A stretch of 64,000 nt of DNA from Medicago truncatula (lineage: Eukaryota > Streptophyta > Magnoliopsida > Fabales > Fabaceae). The DNA is taken from assembly GCF_003473485.1 (NCBI RefSeq), contig NC_053045.1, forward strand, positions 64,295,994 through 64,359,993, read 5' to 3'. Shown here in pieces: positions 14,779-25,029 of this stretch (position 1 is the stretch's first letter; each line of letters starts with the position of its first letter). Made by a program: the position numbers and the translations under genes. Under the pieces are notes generated by a model. It was given only the letters and a program-made list of their open reading frames with translations. It was not told where the DNA came from and did not search any database.

Positions 14779-15504
14779 TATGGTGAACCTTCAACACATT
14801 TTTTTTTGTTTTCATATGTGGTTTTGTTTCTCTCAAATAAAAATCAAAATACATTTTTTTTCTTCTTCCGGAGAGTGTGTAGAGCCTTTGAATTTGTGAT
14901 TTTCTATATTTGGTTGAAGAGTTTCGATGATCGACAATGTTCTAACGACAGAGGTATGACCTACATGTATGTATTCATGCAGGTCTCTAAAAACAATTGC
15001 ATCACATAAACATACTTTATTTACACCAACCTTTGTATCAATCAATTGTAGTATAAAATGATTCATGTAAGCTGTTATAATTGACCACAAGACATGCACA
15101 ATTCGACTGGATAATCACATACTTGTGATGGTAAGTAAAATGTGATAAATAGTTTTACAACTCACATACTTTTGATGTGAGAATTTTAAAGTGATGAAAC
15201 TACAAATCAATCAATAGTTTTAATGTGGTGTCAAAAAATAACCAAAGCTAAGTATGAAATTTTGCTTGCAATCACTTATCTTAAGCCTATAGGAGACTAA
15301 ATATATACTTCCCTCAAAAAAGATTTCAACTATATACTAATAACCTGATACGCAGGGATGAAAGTTATGGGAAAACAATTTTAATTGCTTTTAGAATACA
15401 TACAAACTTTGAAACCATCTACATGTAGAGTGCAACAGAGAATTGATAATTATCATAAGAAACATAATGTGTAGTGTAATGTAATTTTTCGGATAATTTT
15501 TTTG
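14779..15504. other. intergenic spacer between MULE and Copia element
   Basis: AT-rich sequence with no convincing ORF, inverted repeat or RNA gene. The open frames across it on both strands lack codon bias and homology that I recognise. Confidence 0.5.
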
Positions 15505-15509
15505 GTTAA

Positions 15510-16302
15510 TGTTGATATTGGCTTCAAATTTGTGGTCTGGAAGAACAGAGAAATCGTGACACGATTTTGGCATCGTGACACGATTTGGAGGGGTCGTGAG
15601 CTAGTTTGCAGGACGCCAAAATCGTGGCACGATCTTGGGAAATCGTGACACGATTCAGAAACTTGCTCGTTAAGTATCCCTGATAAGGACTGGTCTACCT
15701 TGGGTCAGATGCAAATCGTGACACGATCTTGGGAAATCGTGGCACGATTTCTTCAGAGGAAGACTAGTATATATTGTGTTCTTGTGCTTTTTTGAAAAAA
15801 AACTTAAGAGAGCTTGTAAGAGCTTAGAGAGAGAACTTGGATAGCAAAGGAGGGAACCAATGGGTTGAGTGTCTTTGTTGAGAGTGTCTCTTGGGTTGGG
15901 AAAAACATTGTAATCACCTTGGGTTTTAGGGTTCATATTGTGAGAGTGGGGAAACACCAAAGGGTAGAATCTAGGGTTTGTTCATGTGTAAAGCTTGAAG
16001 GCTAGAGTTCTTGTAACCTTTTGTAACACTTTCTCATATTGGATTGGAGAGCTGCTCTCTCCCCCAGATTAGGCCACATTGGCTGAACTGGGTCAACAAT
16101 CTTCTCGGTGTTTTGTTCTTCCTTTCTTTCTTATCTTGTTTATGCTTTGTTATCTCTTTGTGTGGTTTTGCTATACACTAGTCTAGGGCTGCTTTGTTGT
16201 TGTTTGCTTGGAGACCATTTGTTCTCATTGATTACCACTATCTCTTGCTCCACACATCATTGTTTATTTCATTGGTGTGAGTTTGGAACCGGATTCACAA
16301 CA
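15510..16302 (+). repeat. Copia left LTR with palindrome cluster
   Basis: 793 bp, TG...CA. The first ~240 bp (U3) hold six near-copies of the palindrome ATCGTGNCACGAT (between about 15553 and 15750). A TATA-like TAGTATATATTGTG follows at about 15766-15779. Confidence 0.95.
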
Positions 16303-16332
16303 ATTGGCGCCCACCGTGGGGCATAGGCGTTA

Positions 16333-19300
16333 TTGATAAAGGGTGAAGCGGCGATGCCGGCAACCTTGACACAAGAGGAGAAGCGTGAGATGGTAGACAA
16401 GGCAAAGAGTGCCATTGTCTTATGTCTCGGAGATAAGGTCTTAAGGGATGTCGCGAGAGAAGCTACCGCGGCATCGATGTGGGCGAAGTTGGAGTCATTG
16501 TATATGACGAAATCTTTGGCTCATAGGCAACTCTTGAAGCAACAACTCTATTCATTCAAGATGGTGGAGTCTAAATCAATCTCGGAGCAATTGACGGAGT
16601 TTAACAAGATTCTTGATGATTTGGCCAACATTGAAGTTAACATGGAAGATGAGGATAAGGCTTTGTTGTTACTTTGTTCATTACCAAAGTCCTTTGAGCA
16701 TTTCAAGGATACCATCCTTTATGGTAAGGAGGGCACTACTACTTTGGAGGAGGTCCAAGCGGCTTTGAGAACCAAGGAATTGACCAAGTTCAAGGACATG
16801 AAGGTTGATGAAGGTAGTGAAGGCTTGAATGTTACAAGAGGGAGGAATGAGCATAGAGGAAAAGGCAAGGGGAAGTCGAGATCCAAGGGCTTTGACAAAT
16901 CAAAGTATAAATGCTTTCTTTGTCACAAGCAAGGTCATTTCAAGAAAGATTGTCCGGATAAGGGGGGCGATGGTAGTCCTTCGGTTCAAGTTGCGGAGGC
17001 TTCAAATGAAGAAGGTTATGAGAGTGCGGGTGCACTAGTGGTAACAAGTTGGGAACCGGAGAAGAGCTGGGTTTTGGACTCGGGATGCTCTTATCACATG
17101 TGTCCTAGAAAGGAATATTTTGAGACTTTGATTCTAAAAGAAGGAGGAGTTGTTCGACTCGGAAATAACAAAGCTTGCAAAGTCCAAGGCATGGGCAACG
17201 TTCGTCTAAAGATGTTTGATGACCGTGAATTCCTTTTAAGGGATGTGAGGTTTGTTCCCGAACTTAAGCGTAATTTAATTTTCCTAAGCATGTTTGATAA
17301 TCTAGGTTATTGCACTAGAATAGAGCATGGGGTTTGTAAAATTTCGCATGGTGCATTGATTACGGTTAAGGGGTCTAGAATGAATGGTTTATACATTTTA
17401 GATGGTTCCATAGTAATTGGTAATGCATCGATAGCTAGTGTTGCATCTCATAATAATTCTGAATTGTGGCATTTGAGATTGGGGCATGTTAGTGAGAGGG
17501 GTTTAGTTGAACTAGCTAAACAAGGTTTGCTAGGGAAAGATAAATTGGACAAGCTAGAATTTTGTGAGCATTGCATACTAGGCAAACAACATAGGGTGAA
17601 GTTTGGAAGTGGCATGCATCATTCTAGTAGGCCTTTTGAGTATGTGCATTCGGATCTTTGGGGTCCTTCTAAGACTCCTACTCATGGGGGAGGTTCCTAT
17701 TTTCTTTCTATCATTGATGATTATTCTAGGAGAGTGTGGGTCTTTGTTTTGAAAAACAAAAGTGACACCTTTGAAAAGTTCAAAGAATGGCACACTCTCA
17801 TAGAAAATCAAATGGGAACTAAACTAAAAGGTTTAAGAACTGACAATGGCCTGGAGTTTGTTTCGGAGCAGTTTAATGAGTTTTGCAGGTTGAAAGGAAT
17901 CAAGAGGCATAGAACCGTACCGAGAACACTGCAACAAAATGGTCTTGCGGAACGCATGAATATGACTCTTTTGGAGAGTGTGAGATGTATGATTCTAGGA
18001 GCTGGGTTACCTAAGAGTTTCTGGGGTGAAGCCGTGACAACGGCTGCTTATTTGATCAATAGATGTCCATCAACGGGGATAGACTTCAAGACACCTATGG
18101 AGGTATGGAGTGGGAAACCGGCAGATTACTCCTCTTTGAAGGTTTTCGGAGCTTTGGCATATGCGCATATCAAGCAAGACAAGCTTGAGCCTAGAGCTTT
18201 GAAATGTGTCTTCATTGGTTATTCGGAAGGTGTGAAGGGGTACAAGCTGTGGAAATTGAAATCTAGTGGAGGATCAAGAGTCTTGATAAGTAGGGATGTT
18301 ACCTTTGATGAGACCCGTATGGGGATGAAGTGTAAAGACCTAGAGACTCAAGTACCGGAAACTATGGTGGAGAAAACTCAGTTTGAGGTGGAGCTTCCAA
18401 ATGAAGAAGAAGAAGATGAAGCTTCGACATCGGATACAAGTGGAACTCAACCGGTAGTGGATCCTGAGTATCTATTGGCTAGAGATAGAGAAAGAAGGAC
18501 CATTACGGCTCCTAAGAGATTCGGTTATGCGGACTTGGTGTGTTTTGCTCTAAATGCGGCGGAAGATGTGCAAGACTCGGAGCCTAGAAACTTCAAGGAG
18601 GCATTTGAGAGCAAAGAGAGCAAGTATTGGTTGAAGGCGGTGAATGAAGAAATGGATTCATTGGAAAGGAACCAAACTTGGAAACTTGTGAAGCTACCTA
18701 ATCACCAAAGGGTAGTTGGATGCAAGTGGATCTTCAAGAAAAAGGATGGCATTCCGGGTGTTGAAGGTCCAAGGTATAAAGCAAGACTTGTGGCAAAGGG
18801 TTTCACTCAAGTGGAGGGGATCGATTATAACGAGATCTTTTCACCGGTGGTGAAACATTGTTCCATAAGGATACTTATGGCTATTGTGAATCAATTCAAT
18901 CTTGAGTTGGAACAAATGGATGTGAAGACCGCTTTCTTACATGGTGACCTTGAAGAGACAATCTACATGGAGCAACCGGAAGGTTTTGTGGAGGACAAGT
19001 CTAAGGTGTGTCTTTTGAAGAAATCTTTGTATGGGTTGAAGCAAAGCCCTAGGCAATGGTATCGTCGGTTTGATGAGTTTCTTTTGAAGACCGGTTTTGT
19101 GAGAAGCGGATATGACTCTTGTGTGTACATGTTGAAGAAGAGTGAGAAAGTCATTCTCTATCTTCTTTTATATGTGGATGATATCTTGATGGCGAGCTCT
19201 AGCAAGGATGAGATTATGAAGCTCAAGGAGAGGTTAAATGGTGAACTTGAGATGAAAGATCTTGGTCCGGCAAAGAGAGTTCTTGGGATTGATATCGTGA

Positions 19301-20145
19301 GGAATCGTGACAAATGCGAACTTTTCTTATCTCAACTTGGTTATTTGAAGAAGGTGGTGGAGCGTTTTAGAATGTCTAACTCTAAAACCGTGAGCACTCC
19401 CTTGGGTCACCACACAAAGTTGTCCATACAACAATGTCCTCAATCCGAGGATGAGAAGCAATTGATGGAAGGTACTCCCTATGCAAGTGGGGTTGGAAGC
19501 ATCATGTATGGAATGGTTTGTAGTAGGCCGGACTTAGCTTATGCGGTTAGCATTGTGAGTCGGTTTATGGCAAATCCGGGAATTGTGCATTGGCAAGCTT
19601 TGAAGTGGGTTTTGAGGTACTTGAATGGGTCGTTGAAGGGCGGTTTGAAGTACACAAGGGCAGCTCAAGATGAAGACGCTTTGGAGGGGTATGTTGATGC
19701 GGATTATGCGGGCAATGTGGACACTAGAAAATCCTTATCGGGTTTTGTGTTTACTCTTTATGGCACGACTATTAGTTGGAAGGCAAATCAACAATCCGTG
19801 GTGGCATTATCTACAACTCAAGCGGAGTACATCGCACTTGTTGAAGGTGTGAAGGAGGCCATATGGTTGAAAGGGATGATTGGTGAGTTAGGAATTACTC
19901 AAGAATGTGTGAAGATACATTGTGATAGTCAAAGTGCCATTCACTTGGCAAATCATCAAGTGTATCATGAAAGGACAAAGCACATCGACATTCGCCTGCA
20001 CTTTGTTAGAGACATGATTGAATCAAAAGAGATTGTGGTTGAGAAAGTGGCATCGGAGGAGAATCCGGCGGATGTGTTCACCAAGTCATTGCCTAGATCA
20101 AGATTCAAGCATTGCTTGGACTTGATCAAGTTTGTCGAAGAGTAA
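16333..20145 (+). CDS. Copia gag-pol polyprotein
   Basis: Single open frame of about 1,270 codons; the first ATG of the frame is at 16354. Domain order is that of Ty1/Copia: UBN2-type gag (about residues 10-150), CCHC zinc knuckle (CFLCHKQGHFKKDC), aspartic protease (WVLDSGCSYHM), GAG-pre-integrase with HLRLGH, integrase core (SDLWGPSKTPTHGG region), reverse transcriptase with YVDDILMAS, and RNase H (ALSTTQAEYIAL). Integrase preceding reverse transcriptase assigns it to Copia rather than Gypsy. The product would act in cytoplasmic particles during retrotransposition. Treated as a fossil; it looks largely whole. Confidence 0.95.
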   Translation: MIKGEAAMPATLTQEEKREMVDKAKSAIVLCLGDKVLRDVAREATAASMWAKLESLYMTKSLAHRQLLKQQLYSFKMVESKSISEQLTEFNKILDDLANIEVNMEDEDKALLLLCSLPKSFEHFKDTILYGKEGTTTLEEVQAALRTKELTKFKDMKVDEGSEGLNVTRGRNEHRGKGKGKSRSKGFDKSKYKCFLCHKQGHFKKDCPDKGGDGSPSVQVAEASNEEGYESAGALVVTSWEPEKSWVLDSGCSYHMCPRKEYFETLILKEGGVVRLGNNKACKVQGMGNVRLKMFDDREFLLRDVRFVPELKRNLIFLSMFDNLGYCTRIEHGVCKISHGALITVKGSRMNGLYILDGSIVIGNASIASVASHNNSELWHLRLGHVSERGLVELAKQGLLGKDKLDKLEFCEHCILGKQHRVKFGSGMHHSSRPFEYVHSDLWGPSKTPTHGGGSYFLSIIDDYSRRVWVFVLKNKSDTFEKFKEWHTLIENQMGTKLKGLRTDNGLEFVSEQFNEFCRLKGIKRHRTVPRTLQQNGLAERMNMTLLESVRCMILGAGLPKSFWGEAVTTAAYLINRCPSTGIDFKTPMEVWSGKPADYSSLKVFGALAYAHIKQDKLEPRALKCVFIGYSEGVKGYKLWKLKSSGGSRVLISRDVTFDETRMGMKCKDLETQVPETMVEKTQFEVELPNEEEEDEASTSDTSGTQPVVDPEYLLARDRERRTITAPKRFGYADLVCFALNAAEDVQDSEPRNFKEAFESKESKYWLKAVNEEMDSLERNQTWKLVKLPNHQRVVGCKWIFKKKDGIPGVEGPRYKARLVAKGFTQVEGIDYNEIFSPVVKHCSIRILMAIVNQFNLELEQMDVKTAFLHGDLEETIYMEQPEGFVEDKSKVCLLKKSLYGLKQSPRQWYRRFDEFLLKTGFVRSGYDSCVYMLKKSEKVILYLLLYVDDILMASSSKDEIMKLKERLNGELEMKDLGPAKRVLGIDIVRNRDKCELFLSQLGYLKKVVERFRMSNSKTVSTPLGHHTKLSIQQCPQSEDEKQLMEGTPYASGVGSIMYGMVCSRPDLAYAVSIVSRFMANPGIVHWQALKWVLRYLNGSLKGGLKYTRAAQDEDALEGYVDADYAGNVDTRKSLSGFVFTLYGTTISWKANQQSVVALSTTQAEYIALVEGVKEAIWLKGMIGELGITQECVKIHCDSQSAIHLANHQVYHERTKHIDIRLHFVRDMIESKEIVVEKVASEENPADVFTKSLPRSRFKHCLDLIKFVEE

Positions 20146-20223
20146 TTCCCTTTTGGAGAGAGCAGCATGGTGGTTGATGGTTAAACTGACATCACCACCA
20201 AATTAGAAGTCAAGGTGGAGAAA

Positions 20224-21019
20224 TGTTGATATTGGCTTCAAATTTGTGGTCTGGAAGAATAGAGAAATCGTGACACGATTTTGGCATCGTGACACGATTT
20301 GGAGGGGCCGTGAGCTAGTTTGCAGGACGCCAAAATCGTGGCACGATCTTGGGAAATCGTGACACGATTCAGAAACTTGCTCGTTAAGTATCCCTGATAA
20401 GGACTGGTCTACCTTGGGTCAGATGCAAATCGTGACACGATCTTGGGAAATCGTGGCATGATTTCTTCAGAGGAAGACTAGTATATATTGTGTTCTTGTG
20501 CTTTTTTGAAAAAAAAAAACTTAAGAGAGCTTGTAAGAGCTTAGAGAGAGAACTTGGATAGCAAAGGAGGGAACCAATGGGTTGAGTGTCTTTGTTGAGA
20601 GTGTCTCTTGAGTTGGGAAAAACATTGTAATCACCTTGGATTTTAGGGTTCATATTGTGAGAGTGGGGAAACACCAAATGGTAGAATCTAGGGCTTGTTC
20701 ATGTGTAAAGCTTGAAGGCTAGAGTTCTTGTAACCTTTTGTAACACTTTCTCATATTGGATTGGAGAGCTGCTCTCTCCCCCAGATTAGGCCACATTGGC
20801 TGAACTGGGTCAACAATCTTCTCGGTGTTTTGTTCTTCCTTTCTTTCTTATTTTGTATATGCTTTGTTATCTCTTTGTGTGGTTTTGCTATACACTAGTC
20901 TAGGGCTGCTTTGTTGTTGTTTGCTTGGAGACCATTTGTTCTCATTGATTACCACTATCTCTTGCTCCACACATCATTGTTTATTTCATTGGTGTGAGTT
21001 TGGAACCGGATTCACAACA
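20224..21019 (+). repeat. Copia right LTR
   Basis: 796 bp, about 98-99% identical by eye to the left LTR, with the same six-palindrome U3 region. It is preceded by a purine-rich tract (AAGGTGGAGAAA) ending at 20223. Confidence 0.95.
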
Positions 21020-21024
21020 GTTAA

Positions 21025-21968
21025 CTTGTGGATTGATCCATATGACCCATCATCATGTTATTGATTCTAGAAAAACCAACGTCACATAAATTAATTACAT
21101 CACATCGCAACCATAAATCCATAAAAAGGAAACACAATATTTTTTTAGGAGGAGGAGAAAAATGTATTGTATTGAAAACACAAACTCTCATCTTAGAGAA
21201 GGATCTAACGGTATTGAATTTGTTGTCTTGATAACAAGATTTTTTTGTAGATCATAATCCTAAACCATCCTTACCATGCAAGAAGAATGACAACTATGCA
21301 ACCTTAAGGACCCTTCCCTAAGTTAATGTGTTATTTCCAAATATATTATATTGGTTGATGTTTTGTCAAATACATTAAGGAAAAAGGTCATTTTTGTATT
21401 TGACCAGCCTGTTTGGTTGGTTAATGGTACATACTGTCAGCACATCCACAAACCTCTCTGTCCCTTGTGCTAAAATAGAATAACTAATTCTTCATCCTAA
21501 CAGATTTAACCAACCATTATCTCAGATTATTTTCTTTTCAAAGGGCCAAGAGCTTTCAAATGTAAAGTTGGACTCAAAGAACCTACCTTTTTCATCAGAG
21601 GGTTCTTTTGAGTTCCAACGCCCTTTGCTTTGGAGATTCATTCTACCTAGAGGGGCTTTTCATCCTTCATCTTTGTTTCTTTCACGTAAGAATATAGATT
21701 GTTTTCCATTTTTGTAACATAATAATAAGGTGCCTGCAGCTTTGTGATCATTTTCGTTCATATACATACGCCGTTCGATCTTCATTGTGTGTTCAATGAA
21801 ACAAAATAAATATTTAAGATAATCAAGTCTTTGAAAATCAAATATTTATAATGTGGTATAATCATATCATATTAAATATATGGCGTTGCATATTCATATA
21901 CGTTGTCTAATCAATAGAATGATCTGGTTGCAGATATACTATATATATTTCCAAGTTAGAGCAAAGAT
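21025..21968. other. upstream region of WEB-family gene
   Basis: Promoter and probable 5' UTR. It contains a short imperfect hairpin: TTGGACTCAAAGAACCT (21568-21584) against AGGGTTCTTTTGAGTTCCAA (21599-21618), extended by AAAGGGC/GCCCTTT outside. No ORF of note. Confidence 0.4.
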
Positions 21969-24021
21969 ATGAGAAAGGTGGATTCTCCAAGGGGAGAGGT
22001 TGGAGAGATTGACACAAGGGTTCCATTCCAATCTGTCAAAGCTGCTGTTAGTTTATTTGGTGAAGTAGCAGTCCGTAGGGACAGATTCGCTGTCAAGAGA
22101 AGATCATCAGAGGTATATATCAAGTATAATAATTTATACCATATTATATTTTTATATATATTGTTTCATACGAAATGATTTTGTAATTTTCAACATTATG
22201 ATATATATCACATTGAATATTCATCAAAACATTTTAATCCTAGACATTTTAAATGTTGGAAAGAAAGATATAGTCAAAAATTTTTGATATCCAAAGTTTC
22301 ACACAATACCTGATGTTAGGCAATTTGACACAAACAATACAAAAGGCCCTCTCGTCATGGGAAAACCTTTTTATTTTTATACGTCCATAGCATTGCATGG
22401 CAGACACATTTTGAGGATGATTTCATTTTTCATGTTAGTTACACCTAAACAAGTTTCACACTTCTTTGGTAATCTGCAGAATGTATTTGAAAAGGAGACA
22501 CAACTTATCCTGGCCCAAAAAGAATTATGTAAGTTAAAGAAACACGTAGCTAGTGCTGAGACCACGAAAGCTAAAGCACTTTCTGACCTTGAGAAGGCCA
22601 AGGAGACCCTTGAGAGTTTGACAACCAAGCTGAACAATGTGAGAGAATCCAAGGAATCAGCAATCAAAGCGGCTGAAGCTGTGAGGAATATGGGCAAACC
22701 ATTTGAAAAGACACTATCCCTAAAAGCTATAGGATATGAAGCTTGGAAACAAGAACTGGAAAATGCAAGAAACGAGTATACGACTAAGGTAGCCGAACTA
22801 GATTCTTCCAAGCAAGAACTCACGAAAATCAGGCAGGATTTTGATGCAGTTTTGGAGGCAAAGCTAGCTGCATTGCAGGCAACAGGAGAAGCTCAGCGTT
22901 CTGCAAAATTAAACTCAGAAAGGATCGGTGAACTCTCGGAGGAAATTGCAACCATGAAAGCATCGATAGAACAATTGAAGCTTGCCTCTGCACAAAATGA
23001 AACCCAATCCGACTTTTATAAAACTGCAAAAGAAGAAGCACAGAAAAAACTGGAGGCCTTAAAGAATGAATATGATGATCCAGAACTAATCCAAAGTCTA
23101 GACTCCAAACTTGCCGAAACAAGTGCAGAGATTGAGGTTCTTCAAGAGCAGATGAAAAAGATCCATGCTTCCAAGATGGATTCTGTGAAACTTCTAACTT
23201 CAGAACTCAAAGAAGCCACAAAGACACTACAGGATGTTGCTGCAGAAGAAATCTCCCTTAAAAAGCTAGTATTTTCTCTTAGGACAGAATTGAAACAAGT
23301 GAAGAAAGAGCAAGATGAACTTAAGGATAAGAAACAAGCAGCAGAAGTTCTTGCTTTTAACCTCACTGGTGAAATGCAAAAGAGCGCAGAAGAGGCGGGG
23401 CCTCAGCCAGGTACCGTGGATGCCAATGTTTTCTACATGCAAAGTTGTAAAATCCAGAAGCTACAATCGGAGACAGAAGATGCAAGAAGAGAAGCCGAAG
23501 AGATGAGCAGAAAGGCTCAGGAACTGAAGCAAGAAGCTGAAGCATCCCGAGCAGCGGCTGAAGAAGCAGAGAAAAAGCTAGAACTTGTTTTGGAAGAGGC
23601 TAAAGCAGCAAAAGCAGCAGAACAAAAAGCCATTAAAGAGATGAAGATTATCTCCGACGTGCAAAGTAGACTCTCGATTTCAAAATTCAGCGGAAAGATC
23701 AGGATGTCAAAGGAAGAGTTTGAGTCACTGAATGGAAAAGTGAAGGAATACCAAGAATTGGCAGAAAAGAAAGAGGCAGTTATCATGGCTGAGTTGCAAG
23801 GAATGTACACGAGGAAAAATGAATTAGACATAAAGGTGGAAGCTAACCTGAAATCTGTTGAGGAAACAAAGGCTGCAATGGAGACGGCTTTGTGGTATGC
23901 AGAGATGGCAAATTCTGCAAAAGTGGCAATTGAACGTGAATTAAGGAGATGTCGTCAACCTGATAGTACATCTTCACCGATATCAAATTGTTCAGATAAT
24001 TCTTCGATGTTGAGCATCTAG
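21969..24021 (+). CDS. WEB family coiled-coil protein
   Basis: Two exons, 21969-22112 and 22480-24021 (GT-AG, phase 0), 561 residues. The first 48 residues (GEVGEIDTRVPFQSVKAAVS and on to the FGEV motif) are the conserved N-terminus of plant WEB/PMI2-related proteins; nearly all of the rest is heptad-rich coiled coil of Glu, Lys and Ala. WEB1 and PMI2 act together in chloroplast photorelocation; the subgroup this copy most resembles (Arabidopsis At5g55860/TREPH1 and relatives) has been linked to touch responses, but exact orthology is inferred only. The C-terminus is Ser-rich (STSSPISNCSDNSS), a possible phosphorylated tail. The open frame runs upstream through the intron, but the conserved join SSE-NVFEKETQ fixes the acceptor at 22479. 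Confidence 0.88.
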
Positions 24022-25029
24022 AACTGAAAGCAGAGATTCAAAAGCTAAATGGGAAAGAAAACAGAATGATTGGTTCTTGTGTTGGCTTTCTGCCTTTCCG
24101 TTGGAAGAAAAGAAGACTCCTTGCACTGAAAGATCACTTATTATAAGCAGTAATTCTTCCATACAGTTTGGAAACCATGTTAATGTTTCCACCTTTCTTA
24201 AATGAAAAAAAACAAAAACCTTAAAGAAAATTGTGCAAATATGATTTCTCATTGTTAACATGCTGGTTTTCTCTTCTCGATGTTCCTAGAACCCTTAGTA
24301 GATAAGTTTTTGTCTATTTGTATATTCTAATTCCAGGCAGCAACATAAGATGTAGCTATTCTTAATGACATTTTATGTGCATTCACGCAATGCTAAAGAA
24401 GGTTAACTTACTGGAAATAAAGCATAAATTGTCTCAACACGCCATTCAAATTGACCATAGTTGGCTTCTGCTTATTATCTGACATTTCTCTCTTCATTGA
24501 GAAATGCTACAAAGCTGGGATTCACAATAAACAAAATCTTAGTATAAGTAACAGCTTCTACACTAGTAGTACTCTATTGATTTTGTGGTCTCAATTTAAA
24601 ATTTAAAATGAAAAAAGTATTAGTTGCATTGCCAGTCTCAAATTTTTGGAACTGTGATGTAAGTGATGGTTATTGTATTGTTGCACACTCTTCAAGTCAG
24701 TGCCAAATTCCTTACAAAATATAACTCTTTCTCTAGCATACCCTTCCCAAAAAAGGACCTGTCTTTTCATTCCCTCTCCACACTACTAAAGGCCTCACTC
24801 TACAAATTAACAAATTAAAAAAGAAGATACAAATTGAAATAACTATGAGAATCTATTAATATATCCTATCATGAAATCATTGAGCCATTCCAGTTTCCTA
24901 CAAGTTTGGGGTCACACACCCTTTGTTTCTTCCTTATTTTAGCAGCGTTTCATTTCCTTTTTTTGAGTTGTTAAACTAGTCTTCAGCTGGTGGGTTTCCT
25001 TCTTGTTCCTGGGCTTGAGCTGTCTTGGA
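24022..25029. other. convergent intergenic region
   Basis: Holds the 3' UTRs of the WEB-family gene (+) and the SEC14-like gene (-), which point at each other. No other gene or repeat was recognised. Confidence 0.5.

Larger units (their letters stand above)
15510..21019 (+). mobile_element. Ty1/Copia LTR retrotransposon, looks largely whole
   Basis: 5.5-kb element bounded by TG...CA long terminal repeats and a perfect 5-bp target duplication GTTAA (15505-15509, 21020-21024). Parts: left LTR 15510-16302, primer-binding-like sequence just after it (TTGGCGCCCACCGTGGGG), one long gag-pol frame to 20145, a purine tract just before the right LTR, right LTR 20224-21019. The LTRs differ at roughly ten substitutions plus a small length difference in an A run over ~793 bp, about 1.3%. 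With a commonly used plant rate near 1.3e-8 per site per year this suggests an insertion about half a million years old (rough). It stands between the MULE and the WEB-family gene. Confidence 0.97.

Noticed and set aside
15670-15960. Minus-strand frame of 96 codons, repeated at 20384-20677
   Set aside because: Antisense frame within the two LTRs; duplicated only because the LTRs are.
22357-22479. N-terminal extension of the WEB-family exon 2 frame (MGKPFYFYTS...)
   Set aside because: It is intron read-through; the family join is SSE-NVFEKETQ with exon 1 at 21969-22112.
22377-22823. 148-codon minus-strand frame
   Set aside because: Shadow of the codon-biased WEB-family coiled-coil exon.
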